Shown here piece after piece: positions 53,064 to 62,980 of a stretch of 64,000 nucleotides of DNA. Within the stretch, counting starts at the first letter, position 1. Each line of letters opens with the position of its first letter. A model generated the notes under the pieces. It worked only from the letters and a program-made list of their open reading frames with translations. It was not told where the DNA came from and ran no database searches. Both the position numbers and the translations under genes were made by a program. The stretch covers positions 1,092,001 to 1,156,000 of the forward strand of contig NZ_CP010803.1 of the NCBI RefSeq assembly GCF_000960975.1, written 5' to 3'. This DNA comes from Martelella endophytica. Lineage in GTDB: Bacteria; Pseudomonadota; Alphaproteobacteria; Rhizobiales; Rhizobiaceae.

Positions 53064-55145
53064 TCATTCGGCGGGCTGGAATGCTTGGTCTTGTGATTCA
53101 GCCGCATTGACCGGCTCGCACAACAGCGCGCGTTTTTGCGCCAGCCGTTCGGCATCGCATTTCGGGCAGAATGCGTGCTCGCCCTCGATATAGCCGTGGG
53201 TCGGGCAGATGGAGAATGTCGGCGTCACGGTGATGTAGGGCAGGCGGAAGTTCGAAAGCGCCCGTTTGACCAGCGCCTTGCAGGCCTCGCCAGAGGAAAT
53301 GCGGCTGCCCATGTAGAGGTGCAACACCGTGCCGCCGGTATATTTCTTCTGCAGCACTTCCTGCCGCGACAAGGCCTCGAAGGGATCATCGGTGAAGCCG
53401 ACGGGCAACTGGCTGGAATTGGTGTAATAGGCATTTTCCGGCGTGCCGGCCTGGATGATGCCGGGGAAGCGCTTGCTGTCTTCGCGGGCGAAGCGATGGG
53501 CCGTGCCTTCGGCGGGTGTGGCCTCGAGATTGTAGAGGTGGCCGGTTTCCTCCTGGAAGGAAACGATCTTGGCCCGCACGTGATCGAGGAATTGCTCGGC
53601 GAAAGCCTCGCCCCACTCGCTGGTGATGTCCTCGTTGCCGCCGGTGAAGTTGCGGATCATCTCGTTGATGCCGTTGACGCCGAGCGTGGAGAAGTGATTG
53701 CGCAGCGTGCCGAGATAGCGCTTGGTATAGGGAAACAGGCCCTCGTCGATCAGCCGCTGGATCACCTTGCGCTTGATCTCGAGACTGTCGCGGCCGAGCT
53801 CCAGCAGCGTGTCGAGACGCGCGAGCAGCCCGGCTTCGTCGCCTTTGTGGGCAAAGCCGAGACGGGCGCAATTGATGGTGACGACGCCGAGCGACCCGGT
53901 CTGCTCGGCCGAGCCGAAAAGCCCGTTGCCGCGCTTCAGGAGTTCCGTCAGGTCGAGCTGCAGCCGGCAGCACATCGAGCGCACCATGTTGGGCGAGAGT
54001 TCGGAATTCAGAAAGTTCTGGAAATAGGGCAGGCCGTATTTCGCCGTCATCTCGAACAGGCGGGTCGCGTTTTCGCTCTCCCACGGGAAATCGGGCGTGA
54101 TGTTGTAGGTCGGGATCGGGAAGGTGAACACCCGGCCCTTGGCATCGCCCTTGGTCATCACCTCCATATAGGCGCGGTTGATGATGTCCATCTCGGCCTG
54201 TAGTTCGCCATAGGCAAACGGCATTTCCTCGCCGCCGATGATCGGGCGCTGTTCCTTGAGATCATCCGGGCAGACCCAGTCGAAGGTGAGATTGGTGAAC
54301 GGCGTCTGCGTGCCCCAGCGGGAGGGGACGTTCAGATTGTAGATCAGCTCCTGGATCGACTGCAGCACCTCTTCATAGGAGAGATTATCCTTGCGGATGA
54401 ATGGCGCCATATAGGTGTCGAAGGAGGAGAAGGCCTGGGCGCCGGCCCATTCGTTCTGCAGCGTGCCGAGGAAGTTGACGATCTGGCCGACGGCGGACGA
54501 CATGTGCTTCGGCGGATCGGCCTCGACCTTGCCGGGCACTCCATTCAGCCCCTCGGTCAGAAGTGTCCTGAGCGACCAGCCGGCGCAATAGCCGGACAGC
54601 ATGTCGAGGTCGTGAATATGAAGATCGCCCTCGCGATGGGCGGCGCCGATTTCAGGCGCGTAGACATGGGAAAGCCAGTAATTGGCGACGACCTTGCCGG
54701 AGACGTTGAGAATGAGACCGCCCAGCGAATAGCCCTGATTAGCATTGGCGTTCACCCGCCAGTCGGAGCGGTCGAGATATTCGTCGATCGAGGAGATGAC
54801 ATCGACGGCGACCTTGCCGCCTTCGCGCAGCTTCGCGTGTTTCTCGCGGTAGACGATGTAAGCGCGGGCGGTGTCGAAGAAGTTCGCCGAGATCAGCACC
54901 TGTTCGACGATGTCCTGGATGCGTTCGATCTCGATCGTCTCGCCGGAGGCGCTGTGGGCGATCACCTTCACCACCTGGTCCGACAGCCGCCTAGCCTCGC
55001 CGGCGCCAAAGGCCTGTGTGGCTTCGCCCGCCTTGACGATGGCGCGCTCGACCTTGTCGGCATCGAACGGTTTGCGCACGCCGTTGCGCTTGACGACGAA
55101 GGGCGGCAGCCTTTCTTCGGTGGTTAGGATCGCGGCATCAGACAT
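53064..55145 (-). CDS. nrdD: Anaerobic ribonucleoside-triphosphate reductase, large part without the glycyl-radical segment
   Basis: 693 residues. It reduces ribonucleotides to deoxyribonucleotides without oxygen. An N-terminal ATP-cone (about 14-105, VVKRNGVRKPFDADKVERAI) gives allosteric control. The ten-stranded barrel follows, with the radical-relay cysteine region MCCRLQLDL. The C-terminal metal site is C647-x2-H650-x9-C660-x2-C663, with His in place of the second Cys. After it the chain ends within 30 residues, without the RVxGY glycyl-radical loop, which is encoded by the next small gene. Tandem NrdR boxes lie upstream. Confidence 0.93.
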   Translation of the reverse strand: MSDAAILTTEERLPPFVVKRNGVRKPFDADKVERAIVKAGEATQAFGAGEARRLSDQVVKVIAHSASGETIEIERIQDIVEQVLISANFFDTARAYIVYREKHAKLREGGKVAVDVISSIDEYLDRSDWRVNANANQGYSLGGLILNVSGKVVANYWLSHVYAPEIGAAHREGDLHIHDLDMLSGYCAGWSLRTLLTEGLNGVPGKVEADPPKHMSSAVGQIVNFLGTLQNEWAGAQAFSSFDTYMAPFIRKDNLSYEEVLQSIQELIYNLNVPSRWGTQTPFTNLTFDWVCPDDLKEQRPIIGGEEMPFAYGELQAEMDIINRAYMEVMTKGDAKGRVFTFPIPTYNITPDFPWESENATRLFEMTAKYGLPYFQNFLNSELSPNMVRSMCCRLQLDLTELLKRGNGLFGSAEQTGSLGVVTINCARLGFAHKGDEAGLLARLDTLLELGRDSLEIKRKVIQRLIDEGLFPYTKRYLGTLRNHFSTLGVNGINEMIRNFTGGNEDITSEWGEAFAEQFLDHVRAKIVSFQEETGHLYNLEATPAEGTAHRFAREDSKRFPGIIQAGTPENAYYTNSSQLPVGFTDDPFEALSRQEVLQKKYTGGTVLHLYMGSRISSGEACKALVKRALSNFRLPYITVTPTFSICPTHGYIEGEHAFCPKCDAERLAQKRALLCEPVNAAESQDQAFQPAE

Positions 55146-55167
55146 ATTCGGCCCCCAAGCTCAGGCC

Positions 55168-55214
55168 GCACCGTATGTGGTGTGTCGTGACGTCAATTCG
55201 TCAATATATGGTGG
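55168..55214 (-). promoter_or_regulatory. Tandem NrdR boxes upstream of nrdD
   Basis: Two 16-mers resemble the NrdR box ACACTATATATAGTGT: GCACCGTATGTGGTGT at 55168-55183 (11 of 16) and CGTCAATATATGGTGG at 55199-55214 (10 of 16, with the core ATATAT nearly intact). Their starts are exactly 31 bases apart, the three-turn spacing typical of NrdR pairs. They are 23-69 bases before the nrdD ATG, overlapping its expected promoter. NrdR would repress nrdD when dNTPs are ample. Confidence 0.6.
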
Positions 55215-55310
55215 AAACGGCCTCAACTATCGATGAACCGATTCGCGAAGTCGCGCCTTGCAGATCGTCAGATGACCGCGCGTTTCCATATGAAAATTGA
55301 TGGCGGCGAT

Positions 55311-56990
55311 CTATCGATCGGATGTCTGCCAGCGCGGGTTCGTCCACGGCACGGCATTCTCAGGGGCAAGCGGTGCCTTGCCGAGAATATGATCGCTCGC
55401 CTTCTCGCCGACCATGACCGACGGGCCGTTGAGGTTGCCGTTGGTGATGCGCGGGAAGATCGAACTGTCGGCAACGCGCAAGGCCTCGACGCCGATGACG
55501 CGGCATTCGGGGTCGACCACGGCCATCGGATCGCTCGCCGCCCCCATCTTCGCCGTTCCGCAGGGGTGATAGGCGCTTTCGGCGTGTTCGCGGATGAAAT
55601 CGTCGATTTCGTCATCGCTTTGAACGCCCACACCCGGCTGGATTTCCTTGCCGCGATAGGGATCGAAGGCCGCCTGGGCGAAGATTTCGCGGGTCAGGCG
55701 CACGCAATGGCGGAAATCGGCCCAGTCCTTCTCGTGGCTCATATAGTTGAACACGATCTTCGGCGCTGCGGCAGGATCGGCGCTGTTCAGCGTGATTTCG
55801 CCGCGCGAGGGCGAGCGCATCGGGCCGACATGGGCCTGGAAGCCGTGGCCCTCGGCCGCGGCCGTGCCGTCATAGCGGATCGCCATCGGCAGGAAATGAT
55901 ACTGGATGTCGGGATAATCGACGCCGGCGGCCGAGCGCAGGAAGGCGGCGCTCTCGAACTGGTTGGAGGCGCCGATACCGGACTTGAAGAACAGCCACTC
56001 AGCACCCGCAAGCGCCTTTCCGATGAGGTTCCAGTGCTTGTAGAGGGTGATCGGCTGGGTGCTCGCCTGCTGGATATAGACCTCCAGATGGTCCTGCAGG
56101 TTCTTGCCGACACCGGGCCGGTCGGCGACGACGGTAATGCCGTGTTCGGCCAACTCTGTCGCCGGCCCGATGCCGGAAAGCAGCAGCAGTTTCGGCGTGT
56201 TGATCGAGGAGGCGGCGAGGATAACCTCGCGGCGGGCGCGCACGATCTCGGTCCTGCCGCCGCGCGCGATCTCGACGCCGACCGCGCGGCCATCTTCGAT
56301 GATCACCTTGCGGGCGAAGCAGCGGATCATGTCGAGGTTCTGTCGCTTCAGCGCCGGCTTCAGATAGGCGTTTGCCGTCGACCAGCGCCGGCCTTTCCAC
56401 ACCGTCTGTTCCATCGGCCCGAAGCCTTCCTGCTTCTCGCCGTTATAGTCGGGCGTCAACTCGAAGCCCGCCTGCCGGCCGGCCTCGACAAAGGCGTGAA
56501 ACAGCGGGTTCTTCCGCGCGCCGCGGGTGACATGCAGCGGGCCGGATGTGCCGCGCCAGGACGGATCGCCGCCATGGCCGCCATCATGCCAGTTCTCCAT
56601 GCGCTTGAAATAGGGAAGGACGTCGGCATAGCCCCAGCCGGCAGCCCCCGTCTCGGCCCAGTGGTCGTAGTCGCCGGCGTTGCCGCGCACATAGACCATG
56701 CCGTTGATCGAGGACGAGCCGCCGATGACCTTGCCGCGCGGCGTGGCAAGCCGGCGATTGCCGAGATGAGGTTCCGGCTCCGAGGCAAAGCCCCAGTCAT
56801 AGCGCTTCATGTTCATCGGATAGGAAAGCGCTGCCGGCATCTGGATGAACGGCCCGACATCGGTGCCGCCGAATTCCAGCACCAGAACGGAATGCTTCCC
56901 GTCTTCCGACAGGCGATAGGCCATCGCCGCACCTGCGGACCCGGAACCCACTATGACAAAATCTGCTTCAGCCAATTTAGACCCTTTCAT
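55311..56990 (-). CDS. betA: Choline dehydrogenase
   Basis: 559 residues, GMC oxidoreductase with FAD. It oxidises choline to betaine aldehyde (and can go on to betaine) at the inner membrane. GSGSAG FAD-binding motif at 15-20, GMC signature [14 protein letters not shown] near 82-95, and the catalytic His in [12 protein letters not shown]. The C-terminus NPRWQTSDR is typical of rhizobial BetA. The frame is open to 57209, but the ATG at 56990 gives the family start; no clear ribosome site is visible. Last gene of betI-C-B-A. Confidence 0.94.
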   Translation of the reverse strand: MKGSKLAEADFVIVGSGSAGAAMAYRLSEDGKHSVLVLEFGGTDVGPFIQMPAALSYPMNMKRYDWGFASEPEPHLGNRRLATPRGKVIGGSSSINGMVYVRGNAGDYDHWAETGAAGWGYADVLPYFKRMENWHDGGHGGDPSWRGTSGPLHVTRGARKNPLFHAFVEAGRQAGFELTPDYNGEKQEGFGPMEQTVWKGRRWSTANAYLKPALKRQNLDMIRCFARKVIIEDGRAVGVEIARGGRTEIVRARREVILAASSINTPKLLLLSGIGPATELAEHGITVVADRPGVGKNLQDHLEVYIQQASTQPITLYKHWNLIGKALAGAEWLFFKSGIGASNQFESAAFLRSAAGVDYPDIQYHFLPMAIRYDGTAAAEGHGFQAHVGPMRSPSRGEITLNSADPAAAPKIVFNYMSHEKDWADFRHCVRLTREIFAQAAFDPYRGKEIQPGVGVQSDDEIDDFIREHAESAYHPCGTAKMGAASDPMAVVDPECRVIGVEALRVADSSIFPRITNGNLNGPSVMVGEKASDHILGKAPLAPENAVPWTNPRWQTSDR

Positions 56991-57073
56991 TGCCGCAGTG
57001 GCGATTTTTCCCATACGCCACTTGCTCGACCGGATCTTCGACCGGTCACTGTCATCGACCTGTCCTCCTCTCC

Positions 57074-57223
57074 GCGTCATCCTCGGGCTTGACCCGAGGA
57101 TCCAATCACCCCGGTCGCGAAAGGAGCCGGCGGTTTTCGACGCGGGACGGTCCGCAGGCAGGCAAGGGCACGTCCGTCGTGGGACGATGTGGTTAGATCC
57201 TCGGGTCAAGCCCGAGGATGACG
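57074..57223. repeat. Facing pair of TCCTCGGGC..GCCCGAGGA palindromes, pair 2
   Basis: Two nearly identical palindromic units (57074-57104 and 57196-57223) in opposite orientation flank about 90 bases of unrelated sequence between betB and betA. The same unit occurs at 52572-52654. It may act as a transcript-processing or attenuating hairpin in the bet operon. Confidence 0.75.
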
Positions 57224-57279
57224 TCGAGAGAGGGACGCCGCCAAAACCCTCACTGGCGCATCAAGCGCCATCCACCCAT

Positions 57280-58743
57280 TCAATAAGGACTGTCCACCTT
57301 GCCAAGCGCCACATGCACCGTCTTCAGCTGCGAATAGAACGCGATCGCGGCCTTGCCGTTTTCGCGGCCAAGACCGGAATGCTTGACGCCGCCGAAGGGG
57401 ATTTCGACGGGGGTCAGGTTATAGGTGTTGATCCAGCAGATGCCGGCGGCGAGCCTTCCGGCGACCCGATGGGCGCGGGAGATGTCCTTCGTGAACAGCC
57501 CGGCTGCGAGACCGAATTCGGTGCCGTTGGCGCGTTCGACCACTTCTTCCTCGGTGTCGAAGGAAAGAACGCTCATCACTGGCCCGAAGATTTCCTCGCG
57601 CGCGATGGTCATGTCGTCGGTAACGCCGGCGAAGACGGTCGGCTCGATATAGGTGCCGGCAGCGAAGGCCTCGCCCTCGGGAACGCCGCCGCCGATGACG
57701 AGCCGTGCGCCCTCCGCCTTGCCCTTCTCGATATAGGCCATCACCTTGTCGTGCTGGGCTTTCGAGATCAGCGGACCGAGATGGGTTTCGGGATCGAGAG
57801 GGTCGCCTATCCGGATCTTTGCCGTGCGCTCGGCAAGCCGGGCGAGGAATTTTTCGAGGATGCCCTTCTGCACGAAGACGCGGGTGCCATTCGAGCAGAC
57901 CTGGCCGGTCGAATAGAAGTTGCCGAGCATGGCGCCGCCGATCGCGTCTTCCAGATCGGCGTCATCGAAGACCACGAGCGGCGACTTGCCGCCGAGTTCC
58001 ATCGTCACGTGGCGCATGCCGGCGGCGGCCGCGGCATAGACCTTGCCACCGGTCGGCACGGAGCCGGTGAGCGAAACCTTGGTGGTCTTCTCATGGGTGG
58101 CAAGTGCCGCGCCGACATCGCCAAGGCCCTGCACGACGTTGAAGAGCCCCTTCGGCGCACCGGCTTCGATGAAGATTTCGGCAAGTTTCAGCGCGCAGAG
58201 CGGCGTCATTTCGGAGGGCTTGAACACCATGGCATTGCCGCAGGCCAGCGCCGGTGCCGCCTTCCAGCAGGCGATCTGCGTCGGATAGTTCCAGGCGCCG
58301 ATGCCGACGCACACACCGAGCGGCTCGCGCACCGTATAGGCGAAGGCATCGCCGAGCGGCACGCTTTCGCCGGAAAGGCTGGCGGCTTGTGCGGCGAACC
58401 ATTCGAGGCTGTCGGCACCCGATGAGGCATCGGCCACCAGCGTCTCCTGAATGGCCTTGCCGGTGTCGAGCGTTTCGAGTTCGGAGAGCGCCTCGTTGCG
58501 CGCGCGGATGATATCGGCGGCGCGGCGCAGCACGCGGGCGCGCTCGGCCGGCAGCCATGAGGCCCATTCAAGCTGGGCGCGGCTTGCCGCCGCCATCGCC
58601 TTGTCGATGATCGCCGGCGTCGCGCTGTGGAGGGTGGCGATCACCTCGCCGGTCGCGGCATAGATGCTTTCGAAGGCCTTGCCGGCCTCGTCCTCGACAT
58701 AGACGCCGTCGATGAAATGGCTTGCTTCAGGCTGTGCCCGCAT
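57280..58743 (-). CDS. betB: Betaine aldehyde dehydrogenase
   Basis: 487 residues, NAD(P)-dependent aldehyde dehydrogenase producing glycine betaine. Catalytic Cys in [14 protein letters not shown], general-base Glu in [12 protein letters not shown], and the nucleotide site [12 protein letters not shown] 58743 has GGGAGA 7 nt upstream. It lies 23 bases after betC and about 290 before betA. Confidence 0.95.
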   Translation of the reverse strand: MRAQPEASHFIDGVYVEDEAGKAFESIYAATGEVIATLHSATPAIIDKAMAAASRAQLEWASWLPAERARVLRRAADIIRARNEALSELETLDTGKAIQETLVADASSGADSLEWFAAQAASLSGESVPLGDAFAYTVREPLGVCVGIGAWNYPTQIACWKAAPALACGNAMVFKPSEMTPLCALKLAEIFIEAGAPKGLFNVVQGLGDVGAALATHEKTTKVSLTGSVPTGGKVYAAAAAGMRHVTMELGGKSPLVVFDDADLEDAIGGAMLGNFYSTGQVCSNGTRVFVQKGILEKFLARLAERTAKIRIGDPLDPETHLGPLISKAQHDKVMAYIEKGKAEGARLVIGGGVPEGEAFAAGTYIEPTVFAGVTDDMTIAREEIFGPVMSVLSFDTEEEVVERANGTEFGLAAGLFTKDISRAHRVAGRLAAGICWINTYNLTPVEIPFGGVKHSGLGRENGKAAIAFYSQLKTVHVALGKVDSPY

Positions 58744-58766
58744 TGTTCTGTCTCCCGTCTCTCGGG

Positions 58767-60284
58767 TCATTCGCCCCGCGGCCAGCGCTGGCTGGCCTCG
58801 AGGATGTTCAGGTCCATGTGGTTGCGCATGAAGCGCTCGGAGGCATTCTTCAGCGGCTGGAAATCCCAGGGCTGGTATTGGCCGTTTCGCAGGGCCTCGT
58901 AGACGACGTGCCGGCGCGCCTGGCTTTCGCGCACCTCTGCGTCGAAGGCCGTCATGTCCCAGAGTTCCTCGACCTTGCGTGCGAAGGCGGCGGCCGTTTC
59001 GGCATGGGCCGGGTCATCGGCAAGGTTCTTCAACTCGTGCGGATCGGCTTCAAGGTCGAAGAGCAGCGGCGGGTCGAGTTCGCAGTGAATGTACTTGAAC
59101 CGGCCTTCGCGCAGCGCCACGAGCGGCGCTTCGGAGCCTTCCGCGGCATATTCCATGCGCACCGGTATCTTCCGCTCGGCACCGGCGGCGATCGGCAGCA
59201 GGCTTTCGCCGTCCACCCAGGGCTCGATCTCGCCAAGCCCGATCCCGGCAATGTCCGCAAGCGTCGGCGCCACGTCGATGGTCGAGACCGGGGTTTCGAC
59301 GAGACCGGGCGCCATGCCGGGCGCTGCGACCATCAGCGGCACGCGCGACGAACCTTCCAGGAAGCTCATCTTGAACCACATGCCGCGCTCGCCGAGCATG
59401 TCGCCATGGTCGGAGACAAGCAGGATTGCCGTGTTTTCTGCAAAACCGGTACCTTCCAGCGCCTCGAAGATCTGGCCGATCTTGTCGTCGAGATAGGAGA
59501 TATTAGCGAAATAGGCACGGCGCGAGCGGCGGATCTGTTCCGGGTCGATGTCGAACTTGCGCCAGTCATTGGCGTCCATCAGGCGCTTCGAATGCGGGTC
59601 CTGGTCCTTGTAGTCGATTGCGCCGATCTCCGGCTCCAGATGCTCGCAACCCTCGTAGAGATCCCAGTATTTCCTGCGCGCCACATAGGGGTCGTGCGGG
59701 TGGGTGAAGGAGACGGTCAGCATGAACGGCCGGTCTTCCTTGCGGCGGCCGAGATCGTAGATCTTGCGCACCGCCTCGTAGGCGACTTCGTCGTCATATT
59801 CGAGCTGATTGGTGATTTCGGCAACGCCGGCGCCGGTGACCGAACCCATGTTGTGGTACCACCAGTCGATCCGCTCGCCGGGCTTGCGGTAGTCCGGCGT
59901 CCAGCCGTAATCGGCGGGATAGACGTCGGTGGTCAGCCGCTCCTCGAAACCATGCATCTGATCTGGCCCGACGAAATGCATCTTGCCGGAAAGCGAGGTC
60001 TGGTAACCGGCGCGGCGCAGGTGATGCGCGTAGGTCGGGATGTCGGAAGAGAACTCGGCGGCATTGTCATACGCGCGGGTGCGGCGCGGCAGCTGGCCGC
60101 TCATGAAGCTCGCGCGGGCCGGGGCGCAGAGCGGCGAGCTGGTATAGGCGTTCTTGAAGCGGGTCGAGCGTGCGGCAAGCTTCTTCAGGTTCGGCGTGTG
60201 CAGGAAATCGGCGGGGCCGTCGGGAAACAGCGTTCCGGCAAGCTGATCGACCATGAGAACGAGTATGTTCGGCCGCGCGGTCAT
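58767..60284 (-). CDS. betC: Choline-sulfatase
   Basis: 505 residues, alkaline-phosphatase-fold sulfatase. The formylglycine motif is C53-A-P-A-R57 in [15 protein letters not shown], so the cysteine type needs a formylglycine-generating system that is not in this window. It hydrolyses choline-O-sulfate to choline and sulfate, feeding BetA and BetB and also supplying sulfur. Metal ligands are in LMVDQLAG and [10 protein letters not shown]. It overlaps betI by 4 bases. Confidence 0.95.
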   Translation of the reverse strand: MTARPNILVLMVDQLAGTLFPDGPADFLHTPNLKKLAARSTRFKNAYTSSPLCAPARASFMSGQLPRRTRAYDNAAEFSSDIPTYAHHLRRAGYQTSLSGKMHFVGPDQMHGFEERLTTDVYPADYGWTPDYRKPGERIDWWYHNMGSVTGAGVAEITNQLEYDDEVAYEAVRKIYDLGRRKEDRPFMLTVSFTHPHDPYVARRKYWDLYEGCEHLEPEIGAIDYKDQDPHSKRLMDANDWRKFDIDPEQIRRSRRAYFANISYLDDKIGQIFEALEGTGFAENTAILLVSDHGDMLGERGMWFKMSFLEGSSRVPLMVAAPGMAPGLVETPVSTIDVAPTLADIAGIGLGEIEPWVDGESLLPIAAGAERKIPVRMEYAAEGSEAPLVALREGRFKYIHCELDPPLLFDLEADPHELKNLADDPAHAETAAAFARKVEELWDMTAFDAEVRESQARRHVVYEALRNGQYQPWDFQPLKNASERFMRNHMDLNILEASQRWPRGE

Positions 60285-60871
60285 TCCTTTGTCTCCTTGG
60301 CAATGATGAGATCGAGATATTCGAGCGTCATGTCGATGGCGCTCTGGCGATTGGTGGAGAAGTCCTGCAGGGCGGCGCGCAGATAAAAACCGTCGATCAT
60401 CGAGCCGAGGCCGGCTGCGATGCGATGGGCGGCCTCCTTCGAGACGATCTGCTTCAGGGCATAGACGAGGTTGGATCTCAGCCGCCGCTCGTAGATCACC
60501 AGCAGGCGGCCGGCCTCACCCTTCTGCTGGGACTGAACATAAAAGGCGAGCCAGGCCGCGACCACGGCGCTGTCGAACTGATCCGGGCTGAAGCTTGCCT
60601 CGATGATCGCGCGCAGCCGTTCCCGTGGCGTCGTGGTGTCGCGGTAGCGGGCCTTGACCGAGCGGCCGTACTCATCAAGGATGCGCCGCATGGCCGCAAA
60701 CAAGATCCTGTCCTTGGACCCGAAATAATGGTGGGCGAGCGCCGCCGAAACGCCCGCGCGCTTGGCGATCCGGGCCACCGTGATGTCGACCATTCCGACC
60801 TCGCCGACCTCGGTGATCGCGGCGCGCACCAGCGCTTCTCGGCGAATGGCTTCCATTCCGGTTCTAGGCAT
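60281..60871 (-). CDS. betI: BetI, TetR-family choline-responsive repressor
   Basis: 196 residues. TetR HTH at about 25-55 (ITVARIAKRAGVSAALAHHYF) and a C-terminal ligand domain typical of BetI (FDSAVVAAWLAFYVQSQ, GSMIDGFYLRAAL). It represses the bet genes and is released by choline. The ATG at 60871 is preferred to an in-frame TTG two codons earlier. First gene of betI-C-B-A and divergent from choX. Confidence 0.94.
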   Translation of the reverse strand: MPRTGMEAIRREALVRAAITEVGEVGMVDITVARIAKRAGVSAALAHHYFGSKDRILFAAMRRILDEYGRSVKARYRDTTTPRERLRAIIEASFSPDQFDSAVVAAWLAFYVQSQQKGEAGRLLVIYERRLRSNLVYALKQIVSKEAAHRIAAGLGSMIDGFYLRAALQDFSTNRQSAIDMTLEYLDLIIAKETKE

Positions 60872-60968
60872 CGGCAAAACCCGCTGAAAAATTACTCATA
60901 TGCGCAAGCTGGCGTAGATTTATGCAGCTCCAGGCGCTTCGACGTTTACAAAAATTAACATATGTTAT

Positions 60969-60986
60969 ATTGACTGAGCGATCAAT
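60969..60986. promoter_or_regulatory. Candidate BetI operator
   Basis: ATTGA-N8-TCAAT inverted repeat within TTATATTGACTGAGCGATCA (60965-60984) and the following ATTAA. It resembles, from memory, the E. coli BetI operator in the betT-betI region (TTATATTGA...ATCAAT). It lies in the 200-base divergent region, where BetI could control both bet and cho transcripts. The surrounding AT-rich tract (60944-60992) is the likely promoter zone. Confidence 0.5.
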
Positions 60987-61071
60987 TAAAAATGCCTTGG
61001 GGGAATTTCAAGGAACATCCGTTCAAATCCGACAAGGTTTCGATTCAACCGACCCGAAAGGAAATGCTGAC

Positions 61072-62010
61072 ATGTCCCGACAAATCCGATCGATCGTTGC
61101 CGCCCTGGCCGTCACGTCTGCGCTTGCAGCCGGCGCAGCCCAGGCTCAGGAAACCGCCTGCAAAAGCGTAAGCTTCTCCGATGTCGGCTGGACCGACATA
61201 ACCTCGACCACCGCAACAGCCAAGCACGTGCTCGAAGGCCTCGGCTACAATGTCGACGTCAAGGTTCTCTCCGTCCCGGTCACCTTCGCCTCGCTCGAAA
61301 GCGATGATGTCGATGTCTTCCTCGGCAACTGGATGCCCGCGCAGACCAGCGCCATCACCCCTTATGTCGACAAGGGCGAGATCGACGTGGTCGCCACCAA
61401 TCTCGAAGGCACCAAGTACACGCTCGCCGTGCCGACCTACACCTATGACGCAGGCCTCAAGACCTATGACGACATCGCCAAGTTCGGCGACGAGCTCGAT
61501 GATAAGATCTACGGCATCGAGCCGGGCAACGAAGGCAATGCCTACCTCGTTTCGCTGATTAACGAGGACAAGCACGGCCTGAAGGACTTCGAGGTCGTGG
61601 AAAGCTCGGAGCAGGGCATGCTCGCCATGGTCGGCCGCAAGTACAAGAAGGAAGAGCCGATCGTCTTCCTCGGCTGGGAACCGCACCCGATGAACTCCAC
61701 CTACTCGCTGAAATACCTGACCGGCGGTGAGGACTTCTTCGGCGGCGAAGGCATCGTGCGTACCGTGACCCGCAAGGGCTATGTCGATGAGTGCCCGAAT
61801 GTCGGCAAGCTTTTGACCAATCTGAAGTTCACCCTGCCCATGGAAAACGAGATGATGGGCGCTATCCTCAACGATGGCGAGAACGAAGCCGATGCGACCA
61901 AGGCCTGGATCGTGGCCCATCCGGACGTGCTGGATGGCTGGCTCGATGGCGTGACCACCACGTCGGGTGAGCCGGGGCTGCCGGCGGTCAAGGCATCGCT
62001 CGGTCTCTAA
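61072..62010 (+). CDS. choX: Choline ABC transporter binding protein
   Basis: 312 residues with a Sec signal peptide (about 1-24, GAAQAQ). OpuAC-family binding protein of the ChoX type. Aromatic residues of the choline cage are visible in DVGWTDI, LGNWMPAQ and LGWEPHPMN. ATG 61072 follows AAGGAA. It is divergent from betI and first of choX-choW-choV. Confidence 0.94.
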   Translation: MSRQIRSIVAALAVTSALAAGAAQAQETACKSVSFSDVGWTDITSTTATAKHVLEGLGYNVDVKVLSVPVTFASLESDDVDVFLGNWMPAQTSAITPYVDKGEIDVVATNLEGTKYTLAVPTYTYDAGLKTYDDIAKFGDELDDKIYGIEPGNEGNAYLVSLINEDKHGLKDFEVVESSEQGMLAMVGRKYKKEEPIVFLGWEPHPMNSTYSLKYLTGGEDFFGGEGIVRTVTRKGYVDECPNVGKLLTNLKFTLPMENEMMGAILNDGENEADATKAWIVAHPDVLDGWLDGVTTTSGEPGLPAVKASLGL

Positions 62011-62020
62011 AAGTTCTGCC

Positions 62021-62045
62021 GGCCCGGGAAGCACCTTTCCGGGCC
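62021..62045 (+). terminator. Hairpin between choX and choW
   Basis: A GGCCCGG/CCGGGCC stem (62021-62027 with 62039-62045), 10 bases after the choX stop and without a T run. It probably protects the choX mRNA or partly terminates, giving more binding protein than permease. Confidence 0.5.
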
Positions 62046-62143
62046 GCTTCGTTTGACGGAACGGCGTGGTCATCCGACCCTGCCGCAAAGGGCTGCCGCG
62101 CCATTGAAGCGACGGCGGCGAGGGGATGAGAAGGAGTTTTTCC

Positions 62144-62980
62144 TTGCACTGGCTGACGGATTACAAGATTCCGGTCGGGCATTGGTCCGCCGCGATTTTC
62201 GACTGGATGCAAACCCATGGCGGCTGGTTCTTCGACGGGCTCGCCGCGGTGATGAGCTGGCTGATCGACCAGCTTCTGTTCATCCTGCAGGCGCCGGGGC
62301 CGATCGTGGTTGCCCTCGTTGTCACCGCCATTTCCTACTGGCTGCAGCGCAACTGGAAGGTCACGCTGCTGGTCTTTCTCGGCTTCCTGTTCATCATCAA
62401 CCAGGGCTACTGGGAAGAAACGACGGAAAGCCTGGCGCTGGTCATTTCCTCCTGCATCATCTGTATGGCAATCGGCGTGCCGATCGGCATCCTCACCGCC
62501 CACCGGCCCCGTCTTTATCAGGTGATCCTGCCCGTTCTCGACCTGATGCAGACGCTGCCGCCCTTCGTCTATCTCATTCCGGCGATCGTATTCTTCGGCA
62601 TCGGCATGGTGCCGGGCCTGCTGGCAACCGTCATCTTCGTGGTCGCCGCTCCGATCCGCCTCACCTATCTCGGCGTCTCGTCCGTGCCGAAGCCGCTACT
62701 TGAGGCCGCCGATGCCTTCGGCGGCACGGCCTGGCAGAAGCTCACCAAGGTGGAGCTGCATCATGCGCTGCCGCAGATCATGGCCGGGCTCAACCAGACG
62801 ATCATGCTGTCGCTGTCGATGGTGGTCGTTGCCGCTCTCGTCGGCGCCGATGGTCTCGGCGTGCCGGTGGTGCGGGCGCTGAACCAGGTCAACCCGGCGC
62901 TCGGCTTCGAAAGTGGTTTCGTGATCGTCGTACTTGCGATCATCCTCGATCGTGTTCTCAAGATCGGGAGGAACCGCTGA
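62144..62980 (+). CDS. choW: Choline ABC transporter permease
   Basis: 278 residues with about six membrane segments. The EAA loop is EAADAFGGTAWQKLTKVELHHALP. Two starts are possible: ATG 62126 with almost no spacing from GAGGGG, or TTG 62144, which lies 7 nt after AAGGAG (62131-62136) and yields HWLTDYKIPVG. The TTG is preferred on that ground but is not certain. The stop overlaps the choV ATG (TGATG). Confidence 0.9.
   Translation: MHWLTDYKIPVGHWSAAIFDWMQTHGGWFFDGLAAVMSWLIDQLLFILQAPGPIVVALVVTAISYWLQRNWKVTLLVFLGFLFIINQGYWEETTESLALVISSCIICMAIGVPIGILTAHRPRLYQVILPVLDLMQTLPPFVYLIPAIVFFGIGMVPGLLATVIFVVAAPIRLTYLGVSSVPKPLLEAADAFGGTAWQKLTKVELHHALPQIMAGLNQTIMLSLSMVVVAALVGADGLGVPVVRALNQVNPALGFESGFVIVVLAIILDRVLKIGRNR

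Noticed and set aside
51920..53155. A 411-residue NrdG with a long N-terminal extension
   Set aside because: The extension is translated from palindromic repeats and from the wrong frame of the glycyl-radical peptide and nrdD end; normal NrdG length is about 230.
55233..60386. Long plus-strand frames (619, 490 and 554 codons) opposite betA, betB and betC
   Set aside because: All are shadows of well-conserved bet genes.
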